Origin: Rathayibacter sp. SW19
Lineage (GTDB): Bacteria; Actinomycetota; Actinomycetes; Actinomycetales; Microbacteriaceae
NCBI RefSeq assembly: GCF_030866825.1
Contig: NZ_CP133020.1
Coordinates: 806,001-870,000, forward strand
Length of the DNA stretch: 64,000 bases
Direction: 5' to 3'
A program made the translations under genes and the position numbers. Position 1 is the stretch's first letter; the number at the start of each line of letters is the position of its first letter. The notes beneath the pieces were generated by a model. That model searched no databases and was not told the DNA's origin. It worked only from the letters and a program-made list of their open reading frames with translations. Below, one piece after another: positions 16,738 through 31,700 of the stretch.

Positions 16738-19700
16738 GTGTCCGACAGTGCGAATGATGCGGCAAACCCCGCATCGCCCTCGACTGTCATTCCGCGCGCG
16801 CTCGGCCGATCCGGCACGCGCGGCCGATCCGGCTCGCACAGTGCACAGGCGCGTCGCAGCAGCCCGCAGGAGCACGCACCGTCTCCATTCGGATGGCGCA
16901 GTCGCATAACGGCTTTCGTCGCTGCGATCGTGACCGCAATGGTCATGTACGCGCCGGCCGACGGCGCTTCCGCTGCACCGCTCCCAACCACTCCGGCAAG
17001 CGCGCAGACCGACAATTCTGCAGCGTTCAACAAGGTTTTCCAACAGGAGCAGGCATATCAGACGGCGTTGAAGGCGTACCTGGCAGAGCGCGCTCAGTAC
17101 CTTGCAAGCCAGCAGGCGGCTCAGGCTGCAGCCAATGCACAACACGCCGCCGCGGTCGCGCGCAATCTCGTTGTGCAGCAACTCGCAGCCCAACAACTGG
17201 CGGCCCAGCGCAGCGCGGCACAGCAGGTGGCGGCTCAACAACTCGTCGCGCAGCAGTTGGCCGCGCAGCAAAGTGCCGCCACCCAACAGCAGGTGACACC
17301 AGCGGCCCCCGCTCCCACGGGTGCCTCAACAGGCGCGTCGGCGATGAAGTGCACCCGGTCGGCGGATGGGAACTCAGTAACCTGCACGTCCGGAACATCA
17401 TCCACCGCGAACGGTGCGGGCACTCCGACCCCAACCTCGACCCCAACTCCGACAAGCACGGGCACGCCGACGCCCACGCCAAGCGGCACACCAACGCCGA
17501 CGCCAACGAGCACGCCAACTCCGACTCCGACGAGCACGTCAACACCGGCCCCATCGCCGATGATGGCGGCATCGGCTCCGGCAACACCGGTTGCGGCATC
17601 CGCAGCGTTGAGCCAGGCGCAACTGGACAGTGCCGTGGCGCAGGGCGAGGCCGAGTGGCGCGCGGTCGATCCCAACGCAGATTTCAGCTCGTTCAGTGCA
17701 TCGGTTGGAGCACTTCCGTCAGGCTGGCTCGGCAGCGAGGGTTCCGGCTCGGTCGTCATCGATGCGCTGGCGGCGGGCTGGGGCTGGAATGTCACCTTCC
17801 CCGCTGACCCCGCGTCGTCGCACATGGATTTGATGACGGTCGTGCGCCATGAGCTCGGGCACGTGCTCGGCCTGTCGCACACCGACGGCACCGTGATGTC
17901 TCCGACGCTTGCAGCCGGCGCGAGCTATCCGGTCGACGCGGCGCTGCTGCCTCCTGCACCCGCGCCGGCTCCCGCACCAGCGCCAGCGCCAGCGCCGGCT
18001 CCCGCACCAGCACCAGCACCAGCACCAGCACCAGCACCAGCACCAGCACCAGCTCCAGCACCAGCACCAGCACCAGCTCCGGCACCGGCACCGGCTCCCG
18101 CACCGGCACCCGCTTCGAACACGAGCACAGCGACACCGACGAACTCGGCCAGCGCGACGGGCGCAACGTCAACGGCATCCGCGCCGTCGTCGTCGACCCT
18201 CACCACCTCCGCAAACTCAGCCACAACGCCCGACGCCACGACGCCACGCGCAACGTCAGACACCGCAACGTCAGGCACGACGCCAGGCACGACGACCGTC
18301 GCGCCCGTGCTGTCGGGCCCAATGCCTGCGACCTCGCCGGCGGCGCCCACGGCGCCCACCGCCCCATCACCGTGGGTCGTACAACTGGCCGGCGTCGGCA
18401 CACTCGCGTTCCACGCAGACGGCACCGTCACATTCGGCGGAGTCACGAAGCTGGTTGCAGACCTCTCCGAGATCGATGTGCAAGGTGGCGCGACCGACGA
18501 CACGTTGATCGTCGACCGCGGCACCGCGAACCCCACGATCACGGTGAGATACGACGGCGGGGCCGGCTACAACACGCTCGACTTCGCGGGCAGCGCCGCC
18601 GGGGTGGTGTCGCGCCCGAGCGACGCCCACTCCGGCGCCATGTACCTCGACAACACGACCGTCTGGTACTCGAATATCGCACCGATGACCAACGCCGGCA
18701 CTTCCAGCGCCGCCGTGTTCGACTTAGGGTCGGCCGATGCGACCTGCACACTGTCGGACTCGCCGACAGCCGGTGACCTCCGCCTGAACTGCCCGGGCAC
18801 CGCAGAACTGACCGACTTCGTCATCCCGACTTCGTCACTGACGGTGCACGGCACTGGCAACAACATCATGCACGTCGCCGGAACGGTGAACCTCGGGTCC
18901 GCCGCGCTCACCATCGCATTCCGGCAGATCCTCTTCGACAGCGGGCTCAACTTGACCACCGGCGACCTGACGCTGACCGCAGCGCAGACGGTGACCGGGG
19001 GCGTCTCAAATGTGGTCGCATGCGTCACCAACGGCACCCCCGCGACGCACTGCGCCGACACGTCGATCAGCATGACCGGGGCCACTGTGCACGCCGCAAA
19101 CGTCACGGCCACAGCTACGTCTACCGTCACGCCTGACTCGTTCTACGGCATTGTCGTGCACGACAATGCTGCCGTCTCGATCATCGACGGATCGCTCAAC
19201 GCCTCCGGCGCCATCACGATCTCCGCAACGGCGTCAATGCCGTCGTTCACCGCGAACGAGAAGTACACCGACAACCTGATCCTCGGCTCCTCAGCCACCG
19301 TGACCATCGGTGGCACGGCGCGCATCAACGGCGGCGGCGCGATGACGTTCACCTCCACGTCGGATGTGAACGGGATCGCCAACCCGGGTGCGGACAGCAG
19401 CAAGAACCAGAGCGGCAACGGCGCGAACGGCACCCCGCAAAAGGATGCAGCCGTCGCAACAGTGACCGTTTTCAGCACGTCGATCACGAAACTCTCCGGC
19501 ACCGCTGCGTTGGCTGCGGTCGGCAATGCGACGCTCGACGCGGTGAACCATGTGACGGTTGCGGCCACAGCTGACGCCTCCACGGCGAGCAACGGTGCGG
19601 GCATTGCCGTCGTCGTCGTGAATCAGGACACCGAGTCGTACATCGATTCCTCGTCGCCGACGGCGATCACGGCTGCGAACCTCGCGGTGAACGCGGACAG

Positions 19701-22700
19701 CACCGCCGGATCGGCGAGCACAGCGAACACGAGCGCGGGCGGCGCCTCGCAGAACGACAAAGATGCCAACGACCCGAGCCGTGCGAACGGCAATTCGAAG
19801 ACCGCAGACGGCAGCGTCGGGCTGACCGCGGCGCTCGCTGTCGTCGTGCTCACCGGGGGTACGCACGCCTACATTGCGCCGGCGTCCGGAACACTCACCG
19901 TGACCACGACGGGCGGCACGCAGACAATTCATGCGGCCGCAGCAAACATCGACAGCAGCAACGCCTCCGGCGGCAACGCGGATGGCTCCGGCAGCTCCGG
20001 CAGCGTCGGCGTCGGTGTCGCGGTCTCCGTCGGGGTGTTCACCACCGAGGCCTACGTGGGCGGCAATGCGCAGCTCAACGCTACGACCGTGACGGTCGAA
20101 GCCGTGCCGCCGACGACCGCGGGTCAATCGCAGTACGGGGCGACGGCCGTCTCGGGCGCAGCGGGCAGCAGCGGCGACTCGGTCAGCATCGCCGGTTCCG
20201 TCGCCGTCAACGTGGTCGTGCTGCACACGCTCGCGGAGGTTCGGGGCGCGCCGACGATCAACGGCAACCTGAACCTCACCGGTGGCTCGAGCGTGCAGGA
20301 CCGGGCGGATGCGACGTCCAAGAAGGACGGCACCGGCAACTCGGTCGGCGTCGGCGCATCCGTGGCGATCGATGTCGTGAACGACACAACAAATGCCGGT
20401 CTCGTGAGCGGATCCGCCCTCACCGGCGTGCACGACCTGGTCATCCGCTCGACCGGTGCCAGCGACAGTGCGACGACAGCCACGAGCGGAGCGAAGGGCG
20501 GAAGCAGCCTCGTGCTCACCGCGGTGGTCGCGCTCAATGTCGACAACGTGTCGACCTCCGCAGGAATCGCATCCGGCGCCGACCTCGCACTGGGCGGCAA
20601 GCTCGACGCGCAGGCGAGCCAGACGGCGAAGGCGAAGACGACCGCAACCGGCGCGACAGATGGCGGCAACCTTTCCATCGGAGCAGCCTTGGCGATGACG
20701 CTCGCCAAGCACAACGCCGACTCGACGCTGTCCCGCAACGCCGTCGCCGCGAACGACGTCTCGTTCCGCGCCAACGGATCCTCAGACACCGACAGCGAGG
20801 CGAGCGCCAGTGCGGCCGGTGCGAAGGCCGAGAAGTCAGGCACGAATGCCGGCGGCGACACGACGAACGTGAACAACAAAGGCGACAGTCAGGCAGGGTT
20901 CGGCAACAGCACGTCCATGGGGAAGGGTGGCACCGGCAGTCGGACCTCGACACCGGCCGCGAAGACCGGCGACGGCGGCGGAAGTTCGATCACGGTTGCA
21001 GCAGCGATCACCTTCAACCTGGTCGATTCGTCGTCGACGGCGGAGCTCGCTCCCGGTGAGAACCTGACGTCCACCGGCGGCCAGGTCACCCTGGCGACCA
21101 TGAACACCACGCATGCAAAGGCCTTCGCAACGGGCAAGGCCAGCACCGGTTCCACGCTGACTGTCGGAGCCGCTGTGGCGATCAACCTCGTGAACATCAC
21201 GAACCAGGCATCCATTGGCGCAGGCAGCACCGTCACGGCAGCCAACGGGCTTGTGCTGTCCGCGACGATGAACACGACTCCTGACGGGAAACACACGATC
21301 GACGCTGAGGCAACCTCCGGCGCGAGCAGCGCAGACGGGAGCCTCGGGCTCGCCGGCTCATTCGCGATGAACCTGCTGAACGAGAAGACGATCGCCGCTG
21401 TGTACGCGTCGTCGCTGGGCGGCAGCGGTGTGGTGATCACCGGCACTGGCGACGTGGCCATGACCGCCGGATCGTCCGGCAGCAGCACGACAAAGGCGAC
21501 CGCAGACGAAAGCGGCGGATCGACGGTCGGGATCGGGGCATCCGTCGCGCTGAATCTCGTGAACAACGATGTGTTCTCCGGCTTCGATCTGACGGCAACC
21601 CCCGCGAACGGCCCCCCGGTCGTGGGAGCGCGCAACATCACGTTGAACTCTTCGAACGCCGATGCGCTGACGAACGAAACCGATGCTGGTGGGCAGGGCG
21701 GCAAAGTGACCGTCACACCATCCGTCGCGGTATCGATCGCGAACGAATCGTCGACAGCAGCTTTCGGGGCGGGCCCCCTCGTGCAGGTGAGCGGTGCGAT
21801 CGCCGCGAACGCGACCTTCAACGGCACCGTGGACACCACCGCGAAAGGTGACACGGGGGTCGGCAGCACCGCAGGCATCGGCATCTCGCTGGCGCTGGCC
21901 ATCGTGAACCACACCGTGGATGCGCACACGTCGCGCAGCCTGCACGCGGCAGGCAACATCGGGTTCAGCGCCACCGGCTGGTCGCAGACCACGAGCGAAG
22001 CGCAGGCCGCCGCAAACGGCGCCAAGGACGACGGCCAGGACTCCAACAAGAAGGCCGACGACAACCTGAAGAATGCGAACTCGACGCAGGCAGCCAACGA
22101 CGGCGGCAAGGACTCTGGCAAGACGAGCACGCCGAAGGACGGCACGGCCGACGGTCAGTCGAAGAGCGGGTCGGCATCGCTCTCGGTCGCAGCGGCGCTC
22201 GCGATCAACATCGTCACCACCGTGAACCAGGCGTGGATCGGCGACTCGCTGACGATCACGTCGGACACGGGCACCGTGACGGTCGCCAGCACGGCGAACA
22301 CCACAGCATCCGCGAACGGCAAGGGCGACAGCACTGCCAAGGCGAGCTTGGGCGTCGGCATCGGGGTGGGCGTCAACTCGGTGAGCATCACTAACCACGC
22401 AACTGTCGGGGCATCCACGATCGTGGCCACCGGCCTCGACGTCGAAGCCGGCATGACTGACATCGCCGACCCGAACAACCACGCAGTGCTGCGGCACTGG
22501 AACGGAACCGGCTGGGATGTCATCGACCGCGGCAAGGACCTGCCCGGCCCGTACGCCGGCCAGTACTTCGTGCTCACCAAGGACGACTCGAGCAGCCACA
22601 AGAAGGGTGTGTACAAGTACAACTCCTCAGGCAGCTGGGATGCGCAGAACCCGACCGCGACGACGCCGCCTGAGGGCGCGGACTTCCCGTCGTCGCCAGC

Positions 22701-25700
22701 CACCAACGACTGGTTCGTGCTCGACAAGGTGAAGGATGGGCATCCGTACGGCAGCCTGTACCAGTGGGACGGCACGAACTGGGTGTTCCGCACCTCCGAC
22801 TCCGGCGAGGCGCTGCCGTCGGGCGGGCCGAACGACAAGGACTACTTCGAACTGACCACGGCGGATGCCTTCGGTCACGCGGCAGGGCTGTACAAGTTCG
22901 CTTCGAGCGGCCACGCCTGGAGCGCGGTGAGCGGCAGCATTCCGCACGGCATCGCACTGCCGGAGACCGGCACCACCGACGAGATCTTCCGCCTCGACGA
23001 GCATGAGATGACGGCACAGGGTGTGGCCGGCGTCTCAGGCGACCCGTCGTCGGTCGGCATCGCCGGAGCGGTGTCGTTGAACCTCGTGCAGAGCGACACG
23101 GCGGCCATGGTCATGTCGGGCGCGAACGTGACCCTAAGTGGCGGCGACCTCACGCTGAAGAGCTTGAGCAACGAGCGCGACGTGTCGAAGGCCACCTCCA
23201 AGGCGGAGGTCGGGGATGCCGTCGGTGTCGGCGCCGCCGTCGCGATGAACTTCATGTTCGACTCCGTTCACAACCAGGTGCGCTCCGAGGTGCAGGACGG
23301 CGCGACGATCGCGGGCGGAACGAACACACCGGTCGGGAACGTCACCATCGCCGCCACCGGGTTCCGCCAGGTCGAGACGGAGACCGAGGCAGGTACGGAG
23401 TCCGGCAGCAACGATCCGGCGATTACGCCGGCGGTCGCGCTCACCATCTCGAACCACGACCACGTGGTCGCGCGGATGGGGGCCGGGGCCTCGACCTTCA
23501 CCGCGACGGGTGCCGTGAAGATCGACGCGGAGCACACATCGGAATACGCCGCGAAGGGCGACGGCGAGGCCGCGAGCGGCGACGTCGCCATTGGCGCTGT
23601 CGTCAGCATCAACGTCGTGCTCGACTGGGGGAACACCGCCGAACTCGCGACCTCGCTGAGCGGCGCATCCGTCGAGGTGCACGCCACCAGCGAGCTCAGC
23701 TCGTCCGCGATCAGCAAAGCGACTGCCAAGGGCACGCAAGACAACAGCAAGAGCGAGGGCAAGAATTCCGACAACAGCGCCGACACCAAGACGAACCAGC
23801 AGATCACCGGCACGCCGTCGGCCAGCGGCGCGGGCACCGGCACCACGCCGAGTTCCAACGGCGAGACGCAGAGCGCGAACAGCAGCTCATCGGGCAAGTC
23901 CGGCGCCAAGGGCGGCGGCACCGGTATCGCGGCCGCGGTCGGCGTGAACTGGGTGTCGTCGGCGACCACCGCCGACATCGCAAGCGGCGTCACGGTGGCG
24001 GCGACCGGCGGCGCCGTGGATGTGCAGGCATCCGTCGTCGACGGATCCGTCACGAAGGCGTATGGCATCGCCGTCGACCTGAACAACGACACCAGCATCG
24101 GTGCCGCGGTCTCGCTCGACGTTCAGACCATGAGTAACACCGCAAGTATCGGTGCGAACAGCACCGTGAGCGGAGCCGGCGTCTCTGTGCAGGCCATCAC
24201 GCCGACCGGCAAGCACGACGACGTGATCACCTGGGCGCTCGCGGCGGCGGCTGCGAAGTCGGATGCCGCAGTGGCCGGCTCCGTCGGCATCCACGTTCTC
24301 GACTTCGAGACCAACGCGGTGATCGGCGCAGGGGCGAGCGTCACCTCGACCGGGGGCGTGACCGTCACCGCCGCCACCGACCTTCGGCTGCTGAACCTGG
24401 CGCTCGGGGGAGCGCTCTCCTCCGGCGGCGGAGTCGGTGTCGGCGGTGCGTTCGCGGTGAACGTCATCACGCACAACATCACGCGCGCCTACATCGACTC
24501 GAGCACCCTGCACCCGACGACGGTGCAGGCATCGGGTGCCATCGCGGTGAACGCCACCGACACGTTCGCACCTCTCGTGCCCGTGACCGGCATCTCGCAG
24601 ATCGACAACTACAAGGATCCGTCGGGCGGCTCGCTCCTGCCCGCGCTGTCCACGATCGTTGGCGGCGGATCGGCCTCGAAGAGCGGGGGCGCGGTCGCGA
24701 TCACGATCGCAGTCGACGTGTACTTCTTCGACACCGAGGCGTACGTGGGCGATGCGGCGAAGGTGAACCAGACTACGACCGGCGACTCCGGGCAGTCGGT
24801 GAGCGTGACCGCCACAGACAACACGACCATCGTCAACGTCGCGGGCACGGTGGCACTGAGCATGGGTTCGGCCGCGGCGGGCGGTTCGGTGATCGTCGAC
24901 ATCGTCTCCAAAGACGTGCTCGCGCGCATCGGGTCGAATGCCAAGGTGAACGCCGGCGGCGACGTCACCGTGTCGGCGAGCGCCACCGAGGCGATGACCG
25001 ACGTGACGGCCGGGGCATCCGCCAGCACAAGCGGTGTGGCCGTGCAGGGCACGATCGACATCATCATCCTGAACCCGGGCAGCCACGCGGTCGCCGCGAC
25101 CATCGACACCGGGGCGATCGTGCACGCGAACGGCAAGGTGGCCGTGACGGCATCCGACACCGCGGACAAGCTCAACATCGTCTCCGGCAACGTGGCGATC
25201 TCGACCTCGAGTGCCGGGATCGGGGCATCCGTCGCCGTGCTGGTGCGCAACGGCACCGTCACCGCGACGATCGCGAACAGCGCCAGCGTCGAGGGGGATG
25301 CCGCGGGCGGCGTCGCCGTGAAGGCCACGCAAGAGGTGAACCTGCTCATCATGGCCATCGCCGGTGCAGGCGGTGACTCGGCGGGCGTCGGCGGTTCGGT
25401 CGTCGTCGATGTGATCACGGACGTGACGACGGCATCGATCGGCAGCTCCGCGACGATCGACTGCACCGGGGTGAACTGCACCAACTCGTCGGGAGCCGCG
25501 ACGCAGGCTGTCGTCGTGCAGGCGCAGGATACCAGCAGCATCCTCGCGCTCGCCGGCGCGCTCGCTGTGGGCGGCACGGCCGGTGTCGGCATCGGAGTCG
25601 ACGTCGAAGACATTCACAAGACCACGACCGCTTCGATCGGCTCGTCGGCGATCGTGCGCGCGAACGGCGACGTCGTCACCAAGTCGGTGTCGTCGGAGGA

Positions 25701-28700
25701 CATCAAGTCGATCTCCGTCGGGGGTTCCGCGGGAGGCACCGCGGCGGTCTCCGTAAACGCGGCGATCCCGGTGATCAGCGTGCGCACCGACGCGTCGATC
25801 GGCGATTCCGCCAACGTGCGCGCGGGCGGCAACGTGATCGTCTCGGCCGACGAAGCACTCACGCTGCTCGTACTGGCCGGCAACGTCTCGGTCGCGGGCA
25901 CTGCTGCGGTGGGCGCCGGCATCGCCGTGCCGGTGGTCACGAAGAACACGGATGCCACCATCGGCACGGGGGCCACGGTGACAGCTCTCGGGGTGTGGAG
26001 CCACATCACCAACGCGACGGTCAACGCCGGGTCATACTCGACCGCGGGCACAGACACCCGATTCGATCCGCGCGGAAATCTGGGCGGCTGGCCGACCGCG
26101 CCGCCGAGCCCTCCGGCGCCGCAGGGCCTGGAAGCGGACGGCGTCACGATCAACCTCGGCTACAACCACGGCTTCCAACTCGGGCAACAGGTCGTGTACG
26201 ACGACGGGGGCGGGGCGGACATCCAGGGGCTCACCAGCGGGAGCACCTACTACGTGATCCCGGTTTCGAGCACCGAGATCCAGCTCTACAAGATGCGCGG
26301 GCCACCGGCCAGCCCGACCTGCTCCGACCCCAACCTCGTGTGCGGAATGTCCCTGCCTGTCGGAGCGCTGATGGGTGAGAACCAGCGCTTCGTGCCTACC
26401 GACCAGGCCGGCGTGGCATCCGACACCTCCCTCCGGTTCTCCGCGGCAAACGATGTCGCGGGCAACTACATCGTTCTCCCATACAGTTGGCCATCAGGCA
26501 AGGTTCCTGTGGTCGGCGACCCGGTCGTCTACAGCACGGGTGGCGGCACCGCGATCGGCGGCCTCACCGACGGCGCGACCTACTACGTGGTCGACCCGAA
26601 CCCGCAAAACTTCCAGGTCGCGGCTACGTACTGCGACGCGATCGGCATCGGCAAAGGTCCCGACGGCATCTGCCAGTCCTCGCCGAAGAGCGGCGGCGGC
26701 GTCAGCTTCGGCGGCGACGACGTCAAGTCGATCGGCTCGGCGCCGGTCACGATCATCGCCTTCACCTCGACCGGATCCGGCCGCTCGCAAAGCTTCGTGC
26801 CCGCCGGGATGCTCCCCGCAGGCAGCGCCGTCGACGAAGGTCCGCAGACCGTCACTTCGCCCACGCGCAGCGGGTTCCAGGGTGTGGCCGTGACGGCATC
26901 CAACAGCGACATGATCTCCACACTCGGCATCGCGGCCGGCGGCGCAGGCACAGCTGCGGTCAGCGTGGCAGGCACCGTCGCCGTGGTCACAGTGCACACG
27001 GTCGCGAACATCGGCAACGGCACGCATATCGACTGCGCGGTCGGCGACGCCGCGTGCGCGAGCAATGACGCCGCGGCCGATCCGGCCCAGTCCGTGCTCG
27101 TGTCTGCGGTCAACAACTTCCGCACCCTCGGCGTGGCGGCGTCCCTCGCCGTCGGCGGTTCGGTCGGCGTCGGTGCCTCGGCGGCCGTGCGGGTGGTCGA
27201 ACTGCACAACGATGCGTCGCTCGGCGACAACGTGGTTGTGAACTCGCGCGCGAACACCGAGGTGCGGGCGACCGCGAGCGACGCGGTGGTCTCGGTCAAC
27301 GCCGCCGTCGGCGGCGGCACGGTCGGCGTCGCGGGCACCGTGGGGGTCTCGGTGATCAACGAGTACACAGACGCCTTCACCGGCACCGGCACCACGATCC
27401 GCGCCAACGGCAGCATCGGCGTCGTGGCGACTTCGTCGACGCAACTGCTGCTGATCACGGCCACCCTCGCGGTCGGTTACGTCGGCGTGGGCGTGGGCGT
27501 CGACGTCGCCATCGTCTCCAAGCAGACGCGCGCCTACCTCGGCGCGAACAACGTGGCCGTCGTGCTCGGTCAGGGCGCAGGGCTGGCCGGCGCCGACGAC
27601 GGCACGGTCGGCCAGAGTTCGTTCGGCGCGACCACGGTTTCCGGCCTTGTCGTGCAGGCGGACTCGAACGAGAAGCTGTTCGGCCTGGTTGCCGGCGTCG
27701 GCGGAGGATTCGTCGGAGTGACCGGCAACGTCGGCGTCACCATCTTCACCGTCGACACGCAGGCGTTCCTGTCCAGCGGCACGACCGTGAACCGCAAGGC
27801 GGGCGGCGGTGGCATCATCGCAGGGGTTTCCGCAGGGCAGGGCGTGGATGTCTCCGGCACTGATCACTTCGACTCGCTCACGTTCGCGGGTGGCGCTGCT
27901 GGCGGCTTCGTCGGCGCGGCGGGCGGCGTGGACATCGGCGTCGCAAAGATCAGCGTGCTCGGCATGCTCGCCTCGAACACGGATGTCTGGGCGAACGGCA
28001 CCGTGCGCGTCAACGCCCTCTCCATCAAGCACGTGCAGACCTACGCGGTGAGCATCGGCGGCGGCTTCGTCGGCATCGCGGGTGCCGTCTCGGTGTGGTC
28101 GGTGGGCACCGCGCCGAACGCCACGTACTCGGCCGACGGCAACGGTCCGGACCGCGGGGCGTGGGTTAACAACGTGCAGTACCAGAGCGGCGATGTGGTG
28201 CACAACGGCGCGAACGGCCCGAAGTACATCGCCACAGACAATCCTCCGGTCGGCACGCCCCTCAGCGACACCTCGCACTGGAAAGCGGATGCGCCGCAAG
28301 ACTCCACGCAGGGCAACGGAGCCGACTCGAAGGCGCAAGCCGACACAGCGGCATCCGGAGGCGGCACCGGCGGCTGGAAGTCGGCACTCGGCGGTGCTCC
28401 GAACCCGGCCACGCCCTACGACGCAGGTGGGCACGCGTACCTCGCCGGAGACCTGGTCAGCTACAACGGCGACTACTACCAGGCGCAGGATGCCTTCACC
28501 TCCTCGGGCGCGACGACACCGGGAACCGACACCGCCGACTGGCTGATCAGCAACGACAACTACCAGCTGCAGGTCGGCTCGGCCGGCAGTGACGGTCAGA
28601 GCACGCTGAACGGATCGTATTCCGGCACCACGCCGACGCAGAACGAGTTCAACGCCCCGGCTGGCACCGTCGTGCAATGTGACCCGTCCAGTGCGCCGGA

Positions 28701-31700
28701 GGGCACGGCATCCGCGGTCTGCGGGTCGGTGCACTCTCTCGGCGGCGACGTGCAGGTGCAGGCGACCGAACGCCTCGACGTGTTCGCGCTGGCCGGCGCG
28801 GCGGCAGGAGGTGCCGGCGCGCTCGGTGCGGGCATCACCGTGTTCACGATCGGCGACGTCGTCGACGCGGGGGTGTACGGAGGGGCGTCGGTCAGCGCGG
28901 CCGGCACGGTCGGGGTGCACACCCAGTACACCGAGAACGTCACCGACATCGGTGTGGCCGGCGCGGTGGGTGGTATCGCGGTCGGCGCGCAGGTGGTGGT
29001 GCTGAACGACTCCAGTTCGCAGAAGGCGCACATCGACGACGGAGCCTCCGTGCCAATGGCGGGCACCCAGCTGCAGGTCACGGCGAACGCGAACCGCACG
29101 CTCGCCGCATACGCGATCGGCATCACACTCGCCGCGGCCGGTGCCGGCGCCGCTGTCTCGGTGATCCAGCTCAGCGGCGACACGCAGGCGCTGATCGGCA
29201 ACGTGACGGTCGGACCGGCTGGCCCGGTCGGCGGCATCGATGTCGAGGCCACAGACATGGTGTCGACGAGCATCCTGTCGGTCGGCGTTGTCGCCGGTGC
29301 GGGGCTCGCGCTGAGCGGCATCGTCACCGTCGTGAGTTACACGGGAACGACGCGCGCGGCATCCTTCGCGCATGACACCGGCACGATCGGCTCCGGCGGC
29401 GTGAGCGTCAAGGCGACCGGCTCACGTGGCCCGCTGGCGCCGGTCGCGGTGAACATCGCCGTCGGTGGGGGAATCTCCGTGGGCTTCACGCTGGTCGTCG
29501 CTACGCAGGGCCGCAACACCGAGGCGGAACTCGGCGGCCGGGTATCCACGGGCGTCGTTGATGTAGAGTCGACGGCCTCCGACGTGGCCTCGGCGTTCAC
29601 CCCCGGCGCGGTCATCGGCGCGGCGGCCATCGCCGCGATGATTCCGATCGCGACGGTCAGCGGGCACACGACGGCCACGCTCAGCGGCACCGTCGCAGGC
29701 TCGAGTGCCGTCACCGTGCATGCAGCGGGTGTGAAGAAGGCCGACGCCGAGGTCGACGTGCTGAACATCGCCGGCACGATCGGTATCTCGGTCGGCGTGG
29801 CGGTGGCGACGGTCGCATCCGGGGCGGACATCCAGGCGCAGGTGACGTCGACGGCATCGGTCACCACGACCGGCCTGCTGAACGTGCTGGCGGAGACGAC
29901 CGGCGGAGACCGCAACGAGGCCGTCGCAATCGGCCGGTCGCTCGGACTTGCGCTCTTCGGCAACGCGTCGATCTTTGCGGCGGTGGCGCACCTCGACGGC
30001 GCGGTGCGTGCGCAGCTCGACGGCACGGTGGTCTCCAGCGGTTCGGTCGCAGTCACGGCGAACAGCACCGACTACGCCCACACTGAACTCGACGTGGCGT
30101 CGGGCGGATTCGGCGGCGCGATCGCGATCAGCATCACCTACGTCGAGATCGGCTCCGACGCCAAGACCGAGGCGCTGTCAACGGATGCCGCCAACACGCA
30201 CTCGATCACCAGCTCCGGCGGGGTCACGTTCTCGGCCACCTCGCACAACACGGCAGACACCTCCAGTGCGATGGCCACGATCGGCGGCCTGTTCGGTGTG
30301 GGTGTGAGCGTGCCGACCGCCGTGGTCGCGGGGGCTACGAACGTGACGGTCGGGGACGACGTGTCGGCGGCATCCCTGTCGGCGAAGGCGACGAGCAACA
30401 ACACGGCGACCAACTCGGTGCAGGTGCTCGCGTTCGCCGGAGCAGCATCGTTGGCCGCCGACGTGTCGCAGGCGACCATCACGACCGATGCCACAACGAC
30501 CGCGGCCGTGGCCTCCACCTCGAGCATCGCCACGCCCGGCGCCGTGACGATCGAGGCGGACACCCACAACCAGATCACGGCGACAACGGGCAGCATTTCG
30601 GCGTCGTTCGGCGCGGCGTTCGGGTTCGTCTCATCGAACGCCGACGACCACTCCGGCAGTTCCGCGTCGTTCGGCGGCACCCTCACGCAGGCCGCGTCGC
30701 TCAGCGTCACCGTCGACGCGCAGCACACGGTCAACTCGAACCTGTTCGTCGTGGCGATCGGACTCATCGCAGGGGCGGCCGATGCGGCTGCACACGGCGT
30801 CGTGGACGGCACCGATAGCGTATCTCTCGACGGCACCGCCCGCATCCAGAGCGCGGGCACCGCCATCGTCGTCCACTCCGGTCGCGGAGCGCTCGTGCTC
30901 TCGACGGTCAAGGGCGGTGCGGGAAGCATCGGCCTGGCAGGTGCCAACATGGCGGCGGACGCGAAGGCGGGCGGCACCGTCTCGGCGACCATCGGGGACG
31001 GCGCCGTCGTGGGCACGACATCGGCTCGCCCCGCATCCCTCACCGTCACAGCAGACGATGCCGCGGTCACCGCCGGCGCCGCGTCGACGATCGCGGGCGC
31101 ACTGATCGCGGCCATCGGCGGAGCGAAGGGCACGGCCGAGGCCACTCCGACAGTGACGGCCCACATCGGTGCGGGCGTGGCAATCGTGCTGGATACATCG
31201 TCAGCAAATACCCTGACCCTCCAGGCGATCTCGCACCGCGCGGAGGCCGTGGGTACGGCGAAGGTGGTCGGTGGAGGCATCGGCAGCGTGGGGCTGCCGA
31301 GCGCGGCGGCGACCTCCACGCCGAAGGTCACGGCGGACATCGGTAGCGGGTCTACGGTGCAAGCCGGCGGCAACGTCATCGTCGACGCCGAGTCGCTCTC
31401 CGATCCGCAGGGACAGCTGCTCACCGACGACATTCAGGCCCTCAATGCCGACGGGCAAGGAACACCCGACAATTCGGTCTACTTCCCGTCGCACGGGCTC
31501 GTCACTGGGCAGCAGGTGCAGTACTCCACGGGCGGGCCAGCCATCGGCGGGCTTGTCAACGGCCAGGTCTACTCGGTCATCGTGCCGACCACCGATCCGA
31601 CCGGCATCGGATCAGGCGCGCTCGACGGTGACCACCTGCGCTTCGGCGTGAGCTGGAGCGGCGCATCCATCGACGCACTCGCACTGACACCGCCACCGTC

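Larger units (their letters stand above)
18400..31430 (+). other. Gly/Ala-rich beta-repeat region of the giant protein
   Basis: Residues about 555-4900 are built from imperfect units of about 60-90 residues. Each has a Gly-Val-rich strand (such as VGIGASVALNLVN), a Thr/Ala strand with TxAxI, and an AxGxVxVxA strand. The pattern suggests a long beta-solenoid stalk. Asp/Lys/Ser-rich hydrophilic inserts interrupt it (for example near 22000-22170 and 23690-23920). Confidence 0.7.

Noticed and set aside
26494..29373. Long open frame (959 codons) antisense to the giant gene
   Set aside because: It is the mirror of strong codon bias in a high-GC gene; the translation is Arg/His/Asp-rich with no domain, no ribosome site, and the sense strand is clearly coding.
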